This document shows, piece by piece, positions 15,234 through 23,775 of a stretch of 64,000 bases of DNA; the first letter of the stretch is position 1; each line of letters begins with the position of its first letter. The stretch comes from Mycobacterium paraense (GTDB lineage: Bacteria > Actinomycetota > Actinomycetes > Mycobacteriales > Mycobacteriaceae). A program made the position numbers and the translations under genes. A model generated the notes under the pieces. It was given only the letters and a program-made list of their open reading frames with translations, was not told the origin of the DNA and made no database searches. Location of the stretch: assembly GCF_002101815.1 (NCBI RefSeq), contig NZ_LQPM01000036.1, forward strand, positions 62,001-126,000, given 5' to 3'.

Positions 15234-16363
15234 GCGAGCACCTGCGCCACGTTGACCTCGCTGGGCGACTTGGGTTCCTCGGCGCGGCGCGTGAAGGAGC
15301 GCGCGTAAACGGCCGACCGCGCCGAGGGCAGCGGATCGTCGGACGCGGTGATGCCGTCGGGCAGCACCAGCGGGTCGAAGTTGATGTCGCGCGCGTTGCC
15401 GGCCTGCTCGGTCTGCACCGCCGCGATGGTGATGGTGCCGGCGTCGATCGACCGCCGCGACGGCGGCCACGGCTTGGTGGCGTCGTGGGTCGGATCGCCC
15501 GGCTCACCGACGGTGAGCACCAGGCGCCACTGCAGAGGGCCGTGCGCCAGCGCGCGGATGAGATCGTCGAAAAGGTAGTCCTTGCCGCGCGGTGGCTGCG
15601 GGCCGCCGGCCGCGACGGCATTCTGCGGAACGACCGACCAGCGCACGGGAACGGTCGCGCCGGCGCCGTTGGTGAACCAGAACGCGTTCAGCCCGTAGAA
15701 CGTGCTGTCCGCGAATCCCGCACTGGGCGGCGACTGCTTGATGATCTTCATCGCCGCGGCGGTCTCGGGATGCCGGTCGAGGAACGCGGCCATCTTCTGC
15801 GGATCGGGCTTGCCGGTGCCGGGCACCGGTTTGGACGCGAGCAAGCGCTCATAGAAGCCCTCGGGGGTGCTGTCGGTGAAGACCGGCAGGTTGATCATCG
15901 CGGTGCGCCACTGTTGTCCGCCCGCCTGGAACAGCAGCCCGAGGCCGCGGACCGTGTCGGGCTTGTCGGCCTGATCTGGCAGGCCCCCGCCCAGCGAGAA
16001 CCTGCCGACGAGCGGAACGGTGCCCGCCCGGAAGACCGCCGCCCGGCAGATGGCCGCGCCCGCCCCGTTGCTCGCAAAAGAGCCGGTGGCCGCCAACCCC
16101 TTGGCGTGATTTCGCCGGAACCCGTCATGGCGTCCGGCGACCTGCTCGAAGCGATCGGCGAACCGTGCGGGGGTAAGCGGTGGCGGTGTGCCCGGCCGCA
16201 GCCACCCGCCGGCATAGGCGAATCCACCGACGTCCACGGCCGCGAAGCCCGCGACCGCGCCCATGCCGAGCAGGGCGCTTCGCCGGGTCAGCGCGAGGCG
16301 GCGCGGGGGCTCGGTCGCGCCGGTTCCGTCGTCCGACTTGCCATCGTGATCACCGGGCTCCAT
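15230..16363 (-). CDS. Tat-exported catalase-family peroxidase (SrpA-like)
   Basis: 377 residues from ATG 16363, preceded by GGAGAAGG; a longer frame to 16480 has no ribosome site. A twin-arginine signal is seen at 25-53 (LTRRSALLG, then a hydrophobic stretch). The catalase-like core has the distal His in FRRNHAKGLAATG (H86) and the probable proximal haem Tyr in SARSAVYARSFTRR (Y353). It is shorter than true catalases (about 480 or more) and lacks the NADPH and flavodoxin-like parts, as in catalase-related peroxidases. Probable role: periplasmic-side removal of H2O2 or organic peroxides using electrons from the coupled cytochrome b561. Confidence 0.87.
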   Translation of the reverse strand: MEPGDHDGKSDDGTGATEPPRRLALTRRSALLGMGAVAGFAAVDVGGFAYAGGWLRPGTPPPLTPARFADRFEQVAGRHDGFRRNHAKGLAATGSFASNGAGAAICRAAVFRAGTVPLVGRFSLGGGLPDQADKPDTVRGLGLLFQAGGQQWRTAMINLPVFTDSTPEGFYERLLASKPVPGTGKPDPQKMAAFLDRHPETAAAMKIIKQSPPSAGFADSTFYGLNAFWFTNGAGATVPVRWSVVPQNAVAAGGPQPPRGKDYLFDDLIRALAHGPLQWRLVLTVGEPGDPTHDATKPWPPSRRSIDAGTITIAAVQTEQAGNARDINFDPLVLPDGITASDDPLPSARSAVYARSFTRRAEEPKSPSEVNVAQVLA

Positions 16364-16729
16364 GCCCACCGTCCTTCTCCCACTTTCCGGGCCAAGCCGC
16401 GCAGCCTGGGACCGAACTAGGTGGTCGCATTCACCCACGGGAGGCTGCCGTGCGCAACATCTGCGGCGAGGACCGCGCACATTCGGTCTACGGCAACCCG
16501 CCCGGATTCGTTCAGTCGAATGGGTCGGAAAGTGACGGCTGCAACGGTCGTTTTCGCCATGGCCTAAAATCGTCTAAACACGTGCGGCTGCGCCTCCGCC
16601 TAGCGGTGCAGAAGAGATGGAGTGTTTCTCCCCAGTAAGGCGTGTTACGCGGGTTGAGTCGACAGCCCCGGCTTGGCAAGGCTGTTTGATTCTCGGTGTC
16701 CCGCACGGGGCGAATGTGAGTGACAAAGC
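16364..16729. other. 366-bp intergenic region, divergent promoters expected
   Basis: This gap separates the peroxidase operon (leftward) from the STAS/HATPase pair (rightward) and must hold both promoters. I see no gene, tRNA or strong repeat in it. A clear SigF-type promoter was looked for upstream of 16730 and not found; GTTT and GGGTTG elements are present but with wrong spacing. Confidence 0.6.
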
Positions 16730-17107
16730 ATGATCGAACAATCCGGCAATTCAGTCGATCCGACGACCTTCGACGTCGGAAAACACCAGGTAGACGACGC
16801 GGTCGTGCTGACCGTGTCGGGTGAGGTGGACATGCTCAGCGCGCCGCAGCTCGCCGAGGCGATACGCGCCGCCCTGGCCGCGGGACCGGCGGCGCTGGTC
16901 ATTGACCTGACCAAGGTGGATTTCCTGGCGTCGGCGGGGATGACGGTCCTGGTCACGGCGCAGGCCGAGGTCACGCCGCCGACGCGATTCGCGGTGGTCG
17001 CGAACGGGTCGGCCACCAGCAGGCCGATCAAGCTGATGGGCTTGGACAACGTCTTGGCGCTGTACAGCACGCTCGACAGCGCGCTGAGCCGTATCGGCGA
17101 TGGGTGA
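16730..17107 (+). CDS. STAS-domain anti-sigma factor antagonist
   Basis: 125 residues. VVLTVSGEVDMLSAPQLAEA and LVIDLTKVDFLASAGM are the two signature blocks of the STAS fold; S68 in DFLASAGM is at the position phosphorylated by the partner kinase. In partner-switching systems the unphosphorylated STAS protein binds the HATPase anti-sigma factor and frees the sigma factor. The gene for a HATPase protein begins 30 bp downstream, giving the classical antagonist/anti-sigma pair. No sigma factor gene is in the window, so the target, perhaps SigF, is elsewhere. Confidence 0.9.
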   Translation: MIEQSGNSVDPTTFDVGKHQVDDAVVLTVSGEVDMLSAPQLAEAIRAALAAGPAALVIDLTKVDFLASAGMTVLVTAQAEVTPPTRFAVVANGSATSRPIKLMGLDNVLALYSTLDSALSRIGDG

Positions 17108-17137
17108 ACCCTGACAGAGTGAGGATGCAGCTGGGCG

Positions 17138-17629
17138 ATGGGACGCTCTGAACGTGGGCCGGATGAGGTGTCCGACATCGATGATCGATCGCGCTTCGTG
17201 CGGAGGCGCGTGGCCGCCGACGCACGAAGCGCCGCTCGAACCCGCGCCGAGTTCGGGAAGTGGCTCGACAGGCACTTCAAATTGGGCGCCGACCGCAGCA
17301 ATGACCTGATCCTTGCGGTGAACGAGGCGCTGGCCAACGCCGCGGAATTCGCCTATGTCGACGCGGCCCGGCGTGGGACCGTTGACCTCACCGCCGCCTA
17401 CGACGACGTTGCCGACACCCTCGCCGTCACCGTCAACGATCGCGGCCGATGGCGCCATAAGCTGCCCGAACCGGCCACCGTGCCGCCGCAACCACAGGTT
17501 CGGGGGCGCGGCATTCCGCTGATGCGGACGCTCGCCGACCGACTGACCATCGACCGCACCCCGCGGGGAACGCACGTCACGTTGGTTTGGACGGAACTCT
17601 TAGGTGGGGCCGCGCGGTCCAACGCCTGA
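17138..17629 (+). CDS. HATPase anti-sigma factor / serine kinase (RsbW-like)
   Basis: 163 residues with a GHKL ATP-binding fold: N-box ILAVNEALANAAEFAY (E63, N67), G1-like VNDRGRW (D101) and G2-like RGRGIPLMRTLADRL. The first 25 residues are charged and disordered. Proteins of this type bind a sigma factor and phosphorylate a STAS antagonist. It follows the STAS gene at 16730 and would be its partner. All ATP-site residues expected of an active kinase are visible. It ends nine bases from the converging phosphotransferase gene. Confidence 0.9.
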   Translation: MGRSERGPDEVSDIDDRSRFVRRRVAADARSAARTRAEFGKWLDRHFKLGADRSNDLILAVNEALANAAEFAYVDAARRGTVDLTAAYDDVADTLAVTVNDRGRWRHKLPEPATVPPQPQVRGRGIPLMRTLADRLTIDRTPRGTHVTLVWTELLGGAARSNA

Positions 17630-17638
17630 TACCGCTCC

Positions 17639-18724
17639 TCAGGTGGCGGGCGCGAGGACCTGCTGGATGCGCTCCTCGCGCGGCAGGACTGGGCCGTCGT
17701 CGAGGGGTTCCTCGATGCCTAGCTCGGTCAGCCCCGCTTTCGTCAAGAGCGAGGTGCCGTAGGCGGCGAGCACGAGCTTTTGGTCGTCGCTGTGGCCGTC
17801 GTCGATCAGCATCGCGCCGATGAGGCAGATCGCCGCCATCTTGTAGGCGTTGAACGCCCGGTACCACGGCCGGTGCCGGATCACGATCCCGCTGGCCGAC
17901 TCGTAATGCGACAGCAACGCGTCGATGCAGGGCGCCGCGGGGTGGGTGTTGAGGCCGACGGGCTGCACCCACAGCATCTCGAGCCAGCCGATGTCGGTCA
18001 GCGGGTCGCCGACCGTGGTCATCTCCCAGTCGAAGACCGCGCTGACCTCGCCGCCGGCGAACGCGAAGTTGCCCGGTTTGGCGTCGCCGTGCACCAGGGT
18101 GACGTTCGGGCACGGCTCCGGCTTGGCAGCACGCAGCGCCTCCTTCAGCCGTTCGAGGGCGGGCAGCCGGCCGCGCTTGACCCGGTCCAGCTCCGCCGCC
18201 CAGTGGTCGAGTTCGCGGTCCAGGTGCCCGGCACCGCTGTCGAGCGCGTCCAGCCCGGTGCGTGCGAGATCCACGGTGTGGATGGCCGCGAGCTGCTCGA
18301 CCATGCTCTGGCACATCCGCACCACGACCGCGTCGGCGACGTCGGTCGGTGGCTCCATCTCGTAGACCTGGCCGGTGGCCCGTTCCATGAGAAAGAAGGG
18401 TCTCCCGAGCACCTCGCCGGTTTCCTCGAGCCAGAGTGACCGCGGCACCCGCACCGGGGTGTTCGCCAGCGCTCGCAGGATGGTGAACTGGCGCACCAGG
18501 TCGTAGGGCTCGAGCAGCGCCGGTGGTCTGGGCCGCAGCCGCAGCACGGCGTCTTGGCGGTCGTCCCGATCCCCGCGTCGGGTGACGATGGTCAGCATCA
18601 GCATTTCGGCCGAATGCCCGAAGTTCACCCGGTCAAGTCCTTCGACGCGCACGTCGTCGGCGTCGGGCTGCTGCGTGTGCAGCCACGCCGCCAGGCGCTG
18701 ACTCATGGTGGGGTCCAGCGTCAT
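17639..18724 (-). CDS. APH-family phosphotransferase
   Basis: 361 residues from ATG 18724 (GGAAGGAGC upstream), overlapping the preceding gene's stop in an ATGA. An N-lobe with GLDRVNFGHSAEML and FLMERATGQVYE (hinge), then HGDAKPGNF (212-220, catalytic D214) and VFDWEMTTVGDP (metal-binding D232) show a kinase of the aminoglycoside/choline/acyl-CoA dehydrogenase-associated group (PF01636). Such proteins in mycobacteria often lie beside fatty-acid or steroid catabolic genes and probably phosphorylate small hydroxylated substrates. Its tightly coupled partner is the beta-rich protein at 18721-19860. Substrate unknown. Confidence 0.87.
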   Translation of the reverse strand: MTLDPTMSQRLAAWLHTQQPDADDVRVEGLDRVNFGHSAEMLMLTIVTRRGDRDDRQDAVLRLRPRPPALLEPYDLVRQFTILRALANTPVRVPRSLWLEETGEVLGRPFFLMERATGQVYEMEPPTDVADAVVVRMCQSMVEQLAAIHTVDLARTGLDALDSGAGHLDRELDHWAAELDRVKRGRLPALERLKEALRAAKPEPCPNVTLVHGDAKPGNFAFAGGEVSAVFDWEMTTVGDPLTDIGWLEMLWVQPVGLNTHPAAPCIDALLSHYESASGIVIRHRPWYRAFNAYKMAAICLIGAMLIDDGHSDDQKLVLAAYGTSLLTKAGLTELGIEEPLDDGPVLPREERIQQVLAPAT

Positions 18725-19860
18725 TGACGGGCTCCTTCCCCGTCCGCCGTCAGCCGATCCACCGGGGTCTTGTCCTGGGTGAACGCGGACATGTCCATCG
18801 CCGCCCAGTTGGGGTAGCGACGGTAACCCTGTCCTCCGACCAGTAATTCGAAGATGCCCCAGCCCGTGTCGCCGTCCCGCTCGAAGCGCATCAGCTGGTC
18901 GAGCGCCATCGACTTGCCCTCGCTCTCGCCGAGCTGTCCGTAATCGGTGCTGTCCCAGCGGAAATGAATGAAGTAGCCGCCGCCGCCCAGGTCCTCGTAC
19001 TCGCAGTGCGCCATCGGCAGCCCGTAGTAGGCGTTGACGTGCTGGTGCGGAGCGTCGGCGAAGACGCGGTAGGCCTTGCCGTCCTCGTCGGTGAACAGCA
19101 GCACCGCGCGGGCCGGGCGCTTGCGGTCGCCGTCGAACTCGACGTCGTGCTCGATCTTGACGAATCGCTTCGACAGGGTCCCGTCCGCGTGCGTGATGCC
19201 GCCGTCGACGTAATTGACTGTGCCGTCGGCCGATTCGATGACCCAGGCCTCGATGGCGTAGTCGTCGAATCCGGCGTCGAGCCACAGCCAGAAGTCGATC
19301 TTGTCCGAAACGCGCACCCCGAACGTGCGGTCCCGCCCACCGTGGAACCCGTCGACACTGATCCGTTGGCCGTCGATCTTGACCCAGCCGCTCCAGCGCC
19401 CGGGCTCCTTCATGTGATACATGTCGGCCAGCGTCTGGCCGTCGTCGCCGCGCACCTTCATGGGCAGCAGCTCCCACATCGGTGCGGTGGGCTCGTAGTA
19501 GAGCTCCCATTCGATTCCGGATTGGTTCGGTTCGACGTCGAGCCGCCACTTCTTCAGCGGCTCGACACAGGTCCAGCTCATCGGCCCGGCGCGCAGCTCC
19601 GCGCGGTCGCCGCCCGGCACCGGCCGGCCGGCCAACAGATCCCAGTGCCGGCCGTCGGCGAGGCTGACCTTGACGTAGCCCAGGCCGCTGGCGGTGTTCG
19701 GGTTGTTGCCGTAGCCACTGGCCAGCAGCATCGTGCCGTCCGGCGACGCGGTGAAGAAGTAGCACCGATCCGACCATGTGGGGTCCGGATCGTGCACCTG
19801 GTCGAAGGTCGCCGGGAGCTGGTGGGTGAACGACTCGTCGGCCGCTGAGTACCCCATCAT
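18721..19860 (-). CDS. Beta-rich protein of unknown function, coupled to phosphotransferase
   Basis: 379 residues, ATG 19860 or 19857. No signal peptide or membrane helix. The sequence is rich in aromatic residues and short strands (WELYYEPTAPMWELLP, GFHGGRDRTFGVRV, FWLWLDAGFDDYAIEAW), consistent with a two-half beta-barrel resembling the lipocalin-like CrtC/AttH fold, which binds hydrophobic ligands. I recognise no catalytic motif. Its stop overlaps the start of the phosphotransferase gene (ATGA), and a TetR gene diverges 121 bp away, so kinase and protein probably handle the same lipophilic molecule. Confidence 0.75.
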   Translation of the reverse strand: MMGYSAADESFTHQLPATFDQVHDPDPTWSDRCYFFTASPDGTMLLASGYGNNPNTASGLGYVKVSLADGRHWDLLAGRPVPGGDRAELRAGPMSWTCVEPLKKWRLDVEPNQSGIEWELYYEPTAPMWELLPMKVRGDDGQTLADMYHMKEPGRWSGWVKIDGQRISVDGFHGGRDRTFGVRVSDKIDFWLWLDAGFDDYAIEAWVIESADGTVNYVDGGITHADGTLSKRFVKIEHDVEFDGDRKRPARAVLLFTDEDGKAYRVFADAPHQHVNAYYGLPMAHCEYEDLGGGGYFIHFRWDSTDYGQLGESEGKSMALDQLMRFERDGDTGWGIFELLVGGQGYRRYPNWAAMDMSAFTQDKTPVDRLTADGEGARQ

Positions 19861-19981
19861 CGCCCTCTCTGTCGTGCGGAGCGCCTGTGCCGCAACGCGA
19901 TTCGATTGCGCCTCACCGCGACGGGCAGACCCGGCGCATCAGATACCGAAGTAGCACAACGCATCCCGTAGCATCGGCGCC

Positions 19982-20602
19982 ATGGAACCGAGCCGGTGGT
20001 GGGGTGACGACCGCGCGATCCACGACGACGAGGAGGCGCGCCGGCTGATCCTCGACGCCGCGGGCCGCTGCATCGTCCGCCGCGGCAACACCCAGTTCCG
20101 GATGGGCGAGGTCGCCGACGAGGCCGGGGTGTCGCGGTCCACGGTGTATCGCTACTTCCCCGCTCGCGACGACGTGCTGCTGGGCCTGATGCTGATGCGG
20201 GTGGACAAGGCGCTCGGCGACCTGGTGGAAGCGCTGCCCGCGCCCGACGACCCGGTGCGCTCGGTTCCCGAGATGGTCCTGGCGCGGGTCGAGTCGGTGG
20301 ACGGCAATCCGCTGAACGAGGCGTTGTTCGCCGCGGAGAGCACCGCGGTGGGCACCGCCCTCGAGAAGGGTTCCGAACCCATCGTGCGGCTGCTGCTGCG
20401 GCACTACGAGCCGTTGCTGAACCGATGGAAGGCGGCGGGGCGCCTCTACGACGACCTCGACCCCAGCTCGATCGTCCAGTGGTTGCACACGACGACGTTG
20501 TTCCTGCTGGCGCCCTCGTGGCGGCGCCGGCCGACGTCGGACAAACGCAAATTCGTCGAGCAGTTCGTGGTGCGCGCCCTGGTGCCACAAATCAGACAAT
20601 AA
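19982..20602 (+). CDS. TetR family regulator
   Basis: 206 residues. The helix-turn-helix is at about 30-62 (QFRMGEVADEAGVSRSTVYR then YFPARDDVLLGL); the rest is a helical ligand domain. It diverges from the beta-rich protein/phosphotransferase pair and is followed in the same direction by a second phosphotransferase. Its last codons form half of a 26-bp perfect-arm palindrome with further TGTCTGA half-sites downstream, so the downstream kinase gene is a probable target. No matching half-site was seen in the 121-bp gap upstream of this gene. Confidence 0.86.
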   Translation: MEPSRWWGDDRAIHDDEEARRLILDAAGRCIVRRGNTQFRMGEVADEAGVSRSTVYRYFPARDDVLLGLMLMRVDKALGDLVEALPAPDDPVRSVPEMVLARVESVDGNPLNEALFAAESTAVGTALEKGSEPIVRLLLRHYEPLLNRWKAAGRLYDDLDPSSIVQWLHTTTLFLLAPSWRRRPTSDKRKFVEQFVVRALVPQIRQ

Positions 20603-20617
20603 TCTGGTATTGTCTGA
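20592..20617. promoter_or_regulatory. Operator: TCAGACAATA-N6-TATTGTCTGA
   Basis: A perfect 10-bp inverted repeat with a six-base centre. The left arm overlaps the TAA stop of the TetR gene, and the site lies about 95 bp upstream of the phosphotransferase start at 20710. Strong candidate binding site for the TetR protein just upstream. Confidence 0.75.
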
Positions 20618-20621
20618 AGTC

Positions 20622-20646
20622 CAGACATTCGGCTACTTTTGTCTGA
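20622..20646. promoter_or_regulatory. Second TGTCTGA half-site pair
   Basis: CAGACA at 20622-20627 and TGTCTGA at 20640-20646 repeat the half-site of the neighbouring operator. The 20611-20616 TGTCTG and 20622-20627 CAGACA also pair across five bases, so several dimer registers are possible. Confidence 0.5.
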
Positions 20647-20709
20647 CGGGGCGCGGTGTTGATGGCGGCCCGCTCCCGCCGGTGACGGGTATGCGCAGGA
20701 CGGATACAC

Positions 20710-21846
20710 ATGAAAAATCTTGCGGGACAGGCTTTGTCCATCGTCGGTTTGGCCGCTCACCTGGGCCACGGCGTTCGCCGCGTGACCGCCGACGCCGTGG
20801 TGGGCGGGCGCCTCGGGTTGCCCCGCAGGGTCGAAGACATCGACGCCGGGGTCCTGTCGAAGATTTTGGGGAGCACCGTCAGGTCGGTCCGGGTTCTGGA
20901 CCGAGACGCGGGGACGTCGTCGCGGGCCCGGCTGGTGCTGACCGGAAAAGACGTGCCCGAGTCGGTGTTCGTCAAGGTCGCCGCCAAGAGCGCCGCCACC
21001 CGGTTGATGGGCGAACTCGGCCGGCTGGGGCAGACCGAGGTGCGCTTCTACAACCAACTCGCGCCGCAGCTGACGGGCCTGCCGTATGCCTACGGCGCCG
21101 CGTTCGACAGCTGGACGGGCCGCTACCTGCTGGTGCTGGAGGACCTGCCCACCGAGTCGTGCGAATTCCCCGACACCCTGCACCCGATCTCCCCCGACCA
21201 GGCCGGCCTGATCATCGAGTTGCTGGCCGACCTGCACGCCGCCTTCTGGGACCGGCTGCCGCGCGACGGTCGCGGTCCGCTCGGCTGGCTCTACACCCCG
21301 TCCGGGGACGTCACGTCCCTGCTGACCGGGTCGCTGATGCACGCGTCGATGAAGCGCCTCGCCGAGAGCAGCCCGTTCCCCGTCGACAACGGGCGGTTCA
21401 TCGCCGACAACTATCGCGCCGTTGCCGCACTGATCGACACGCCCCCGCACACCGTCATGCACGGCGACGCGCACCCCGGCAACATGTACTTCTACGGGGG
21501 CAAGGCGGGTCTGTTGGACTGGCAGGCGGTGCGGCGGGGACACCCCTCCCGCGAACTGGCATACATGCTCATCACCAGCCTGACGCCGGAAGACCGACGG
21601 GCGACCCAGCGCGACCTGCTCGACGACTACCGACGCGCGCTCGCGGCTGCCGGCGGACCGGACCTGGACCGCGACGACCTGTGGCTGCGGTACCGCCAGA
21701 GCGCGCTGTACGGGTATGTCGCTCCGCTCATCACCGCGGGGATGGGCGGGATGCAGGTCGAAGGCATCGCCATGGAGGGTCTGCGGCGCGGCGTCGCGGC
21801 GCTCGACGACCTGGAAACCGTTGCGGCACTGAAGAGTTCTCTCTAG
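20710..21846 (+). CDS. APH/ecdysteroid-kinase-like phosphotransferase
   Basis: 378 residues. A kinase fold with YLLVLEDLPTESCEF (hinge), HGDAHPGNMYF (251-261, catalytic D253) and GLLDWQAVRRGHP (metal-binding D270). RELAYMLITS after it is typical of the EcKinase-like branch. It probably phosphorylates a hydroxyl on a lipid-like or steroid-like small molecule; the substrate is unknown. The TGTCTGA operator cluster at 20592-20646 lies directly upstream, pointing to control by the TetR protein at 19982. Only a remote sequence match to the other phosphotransferase (17639-18724) is apparent beyond the catalytic motifs. Confidence 0.85.
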   Translation: MKNLAGQALSIVGLAAHLGHGVRRVTADAVVGGRLGLPRRVEDIDAGVLSKILGSTVRSVRVLDRDAGTSSRARLVLTGKDVPESVFVKVAAKSAATRLMGELGRLGQTEVRFYNQLAPQLTGLPYAYGAAFDSWTGRYLLVLEDLPTESCEFPDTLHPISPDQAGLIIELLADLHAAFWDRLPRDGRGPLGWLYTPSGDVTSLLTGSLMHASMKRLAESSPFPVDNGRFIADNYRAVAALIDTPPHTVMHGDAHPGNMYFYGGKAGLLDWQAVRRGHPSRELAYMLITSLTPEDRRATQRDLLDDYRRALAAAGGPDLDRDDLWLRYRQSALYGYVAPLITAGMGGMQVEGIAMEGLRRGVAALDDLETVAALKSSL

Positions 21847-21934
21847 AACCCCATGCGGCCGCACGCTCGCGGCGTTCGTCGCGAAGTTCGTCGGTTTCAT
21901 TGACTGGATCTATCCGAAGGCATATCGTCAGTAG

Positions 21935-21957
21935 TTACGCTACGCGGCGTAGCGTAA
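21935..21957. promoter_or_regulatory. 23-bp perfect palindrome upstream of amidohydrolase gene
   Basis: TTACGCTACGC-G-GCGTAGCGTAA is an exact 11-bp inverted repeat about one base. It lies 48 bp before the start at 22006, where a repressor would block the promoter. A further TGTCTGA (21965-21971) inside CTGTC-N7-GACAG follows. The palindrome does not match the operator of the neighbouring TetR gene, so its regulator is unknown. Confidence 0.7.
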
Positions 21958-22005
21958 TGCCGCCTGTCTGACGTCGACAGCGCACGGCGACAAGGAGAGG
22001 CGCTC

Positions 22006-23766
22006 ATGTTCGACCTGAAGATCACCGGTGGCACCGTCGTCGACGGCACGGGCGCGGAGCGCTACCGGGCCGACATCGGCATCAAGGACGGCAAGATCGT
22101 CGACGTCGTCCGCCGCGGCGCCAACGACCCGGCGATGCCGGGCGAGGCCGCCGAAACCATCGATGCGACAGGGCATGTGGTGGCGCCCGGCTTCGTCGAC
22201 ATCCATACGCACTACGACGGGCAGGTGAGCTGGGACGGGCTGCTCGAGCCGTCCAGCGGCCATGGCGTCACGACGATCGTCACCGGCAACTGCGGGGTCG
22301 GTTTCGCGCCGGTGCGGCCCGGCACCGAGCAGTGGCTGATCGAGTTGATGGAGGGCGTGGAAGACATCCCCGGCACCGCGCTGACCGAGGGCATCGAATG
22401 GGGCTGGGAGACCTATCCCGAGTACCTCGACGCGATCGGCAAGCACAAGTTCGCGATCGACGTGGGCAGCCAGGTCGCCCACGGCGCCATCCGCGCCTAC
22501 GCGATGGGCGAGCGGGGCGCGCGGAACGAGCCGGCGACGCCCGACGACATCGAGGCGATGGGCCGGCTCGTTCGGGAGGCGATCGAGGCCGGCGCGCTGG
22601 GCTTTTCGACGTCGCGCACGATGGGTCACCGCGCCATGGACGGTGAACCGGTTCCCGGCACCTATGCGGCCGAGGACGAGCTGTTCGGCCTCGGACGGGC
22701 CATGGCCGCCGGCGGCCAGGCGGTGTTCGAGCTCGCCCCGCAAGGATCCGCGGGCGAGGACATCGTCGCGCCCAAAAAGGAACTGGACTGGATGCGCCGG
22801 CTGAGCGGCGAGATCGACCGGCCCGTGTCGTTCGCGCTGATCCAGGTCGACGCCGACCCGAACCTGTGGCGCGAGATGCTGGACCTGTCCGCGGACGCGC
22901 ACGCGGAAGGCGCCCGGCTCTACCCACAGGTCGCCGCGCGGCCGTTCGGCATGATGATCGGGTTCCAGGGTCATCACGGCTTCAGCCACCGCCCCACCTA
23001 CCGCCGGCTGAAGGCCGAATACGGCCGCGAAGAGCTCGCGCAGCGGCTGGCCGACCCCGCGGTGAAGGCCGCCATCCTGGCCGAGGACGACCTGCCCCCC
23101 GACCCGACGCTGTTGTTCGACGGCATGTTCGCCCTGGTGCAGCACTCGCTGGGACGGCTCTTCGCGCTCGGGGATCCGCCCGACTACGAGCCCACCCCCG
23201 ACCGCACGGTCGCGGCCATCGCGAAGGCCCGCGGCGACGACCCGCTCTCGACGCTGTACGACCTGATGCTGGAGCGCGACGCCACCGCGATGCTGATGCT
23301 GCCGCTGTTCAACTACGCCGACGGCAACTGCGACGCGATCCGCGAGATGCTGCTGCACCCCGCCGGCGTGCTCGGGCTTTCCGACGGCGGCGCCCACTGC
23401 GGGATGATCTGCGACGCTTCCTATCCCACCTTCTTGCTGACGCACTGGGCACGCGACCGCCACCGCGGCGACAAGCTCGCCCTGGAGTACGTGATCCGCA
23501 AGCAATCCCGCGACACGGCGCACCTGTTCGGCCTGACCGACCGCGGCACCATCGAGCCGGGCAAGAAGGCCGACATCAACGTCATCGACCTGGACGCCCT
23601 GACGCTGCACCCCGCGGCGATGGCCTTCGACCTGCCCGCCGGCGGAAACCGGATCCTGCAGGCCGCCAGCGGCTACGCGGCGACGATCGTCAGCGGGACC
23701 GTGACCCGGCGCAACGACGTCGACACCGGGGCCCGCCCGGGCCGGTTGGTGCGCGGGGCGCGTTAG
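22006..23766 (+). CDS. D-aminoacylase-type amidohydrolase
   Basis: 586 residues, ATG 22006 with AAGGAGAGG upstream. N-terminal beta domain (KITGGTVVDGTG), then the metal-binding GFVDIHTHYDGQVSWD, TTIVTGNCGVG (Cys ligand region), SQVAHGAIR, LGLSDGGAHCGM with the catalytic Asp, and a C-terminal ADINVIDLD strand. This is the layout of N-acyl-D-amino-acid deacylases and relatives, which hydrolyse amides with one or two zinc ions. In mycobacteria such proteins often sit in catabolic clusters and the true substrate is unknown. The gene lies nine bases before a Rieske oxygenase gene, probably in the same operon. Confidence 0.88.
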   Translation: MFDLKITGGTVVDGTGAERYRADIGIKDGKIVDVVRRGANDPAMPGEAAETIDATGHVVAPGFVDIHTHYDGQVSWDGLLEPSSGHGVTTIVTGNCGVGFAPVRPGTEQWLIELMEGVEDIPGTALTEGIEWGWETYPEYLDAIGKHKFAIDVGSQVAHGAIRAYAMGERGARNEPATPDDIEAMGRLVREAIEAGALGFSTSRTMGHRAMDGEPVPGTYAAEDELFGLGRAMAAGGQAVFELAPQGSAGEDIVAPKKELDWMRRLSGEIDRPVSFALIQVDADPNLWREMLDLSADAHAEGARLYPQVAARPFGMMIGFQGHHGFSHRPTYRRLKAEYGREELAQRLADPAVKAAILAEDDLPPDPTLLFDGMFALVQHSLGRLFALGDPPDYEPTPDRTVAAIAKARGDDPLSTLYDLMLERDATAMLMLPLFNYADGNCDAIREMLLHPAGVLGLSDGGAHCGMICDASYPTFLLTHWARDRHRGDKLALEYVIRKQSRDTAHLFGLTDRGTIEPGKKADINVIDLDALTLHPAAMAFDLPAGGNRILQAASGYAATIVSGTVTRRNDVDTGARPGRLVRGAR

Positions 23767-23775
23767 GCCCGACGC

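Noticed and set aside
16364..16729. SigF promoter for the STAS gene
   Set aside because: GTTT and GGGTTG elements are present but separated by 23 bases, outside the accepted spacing.
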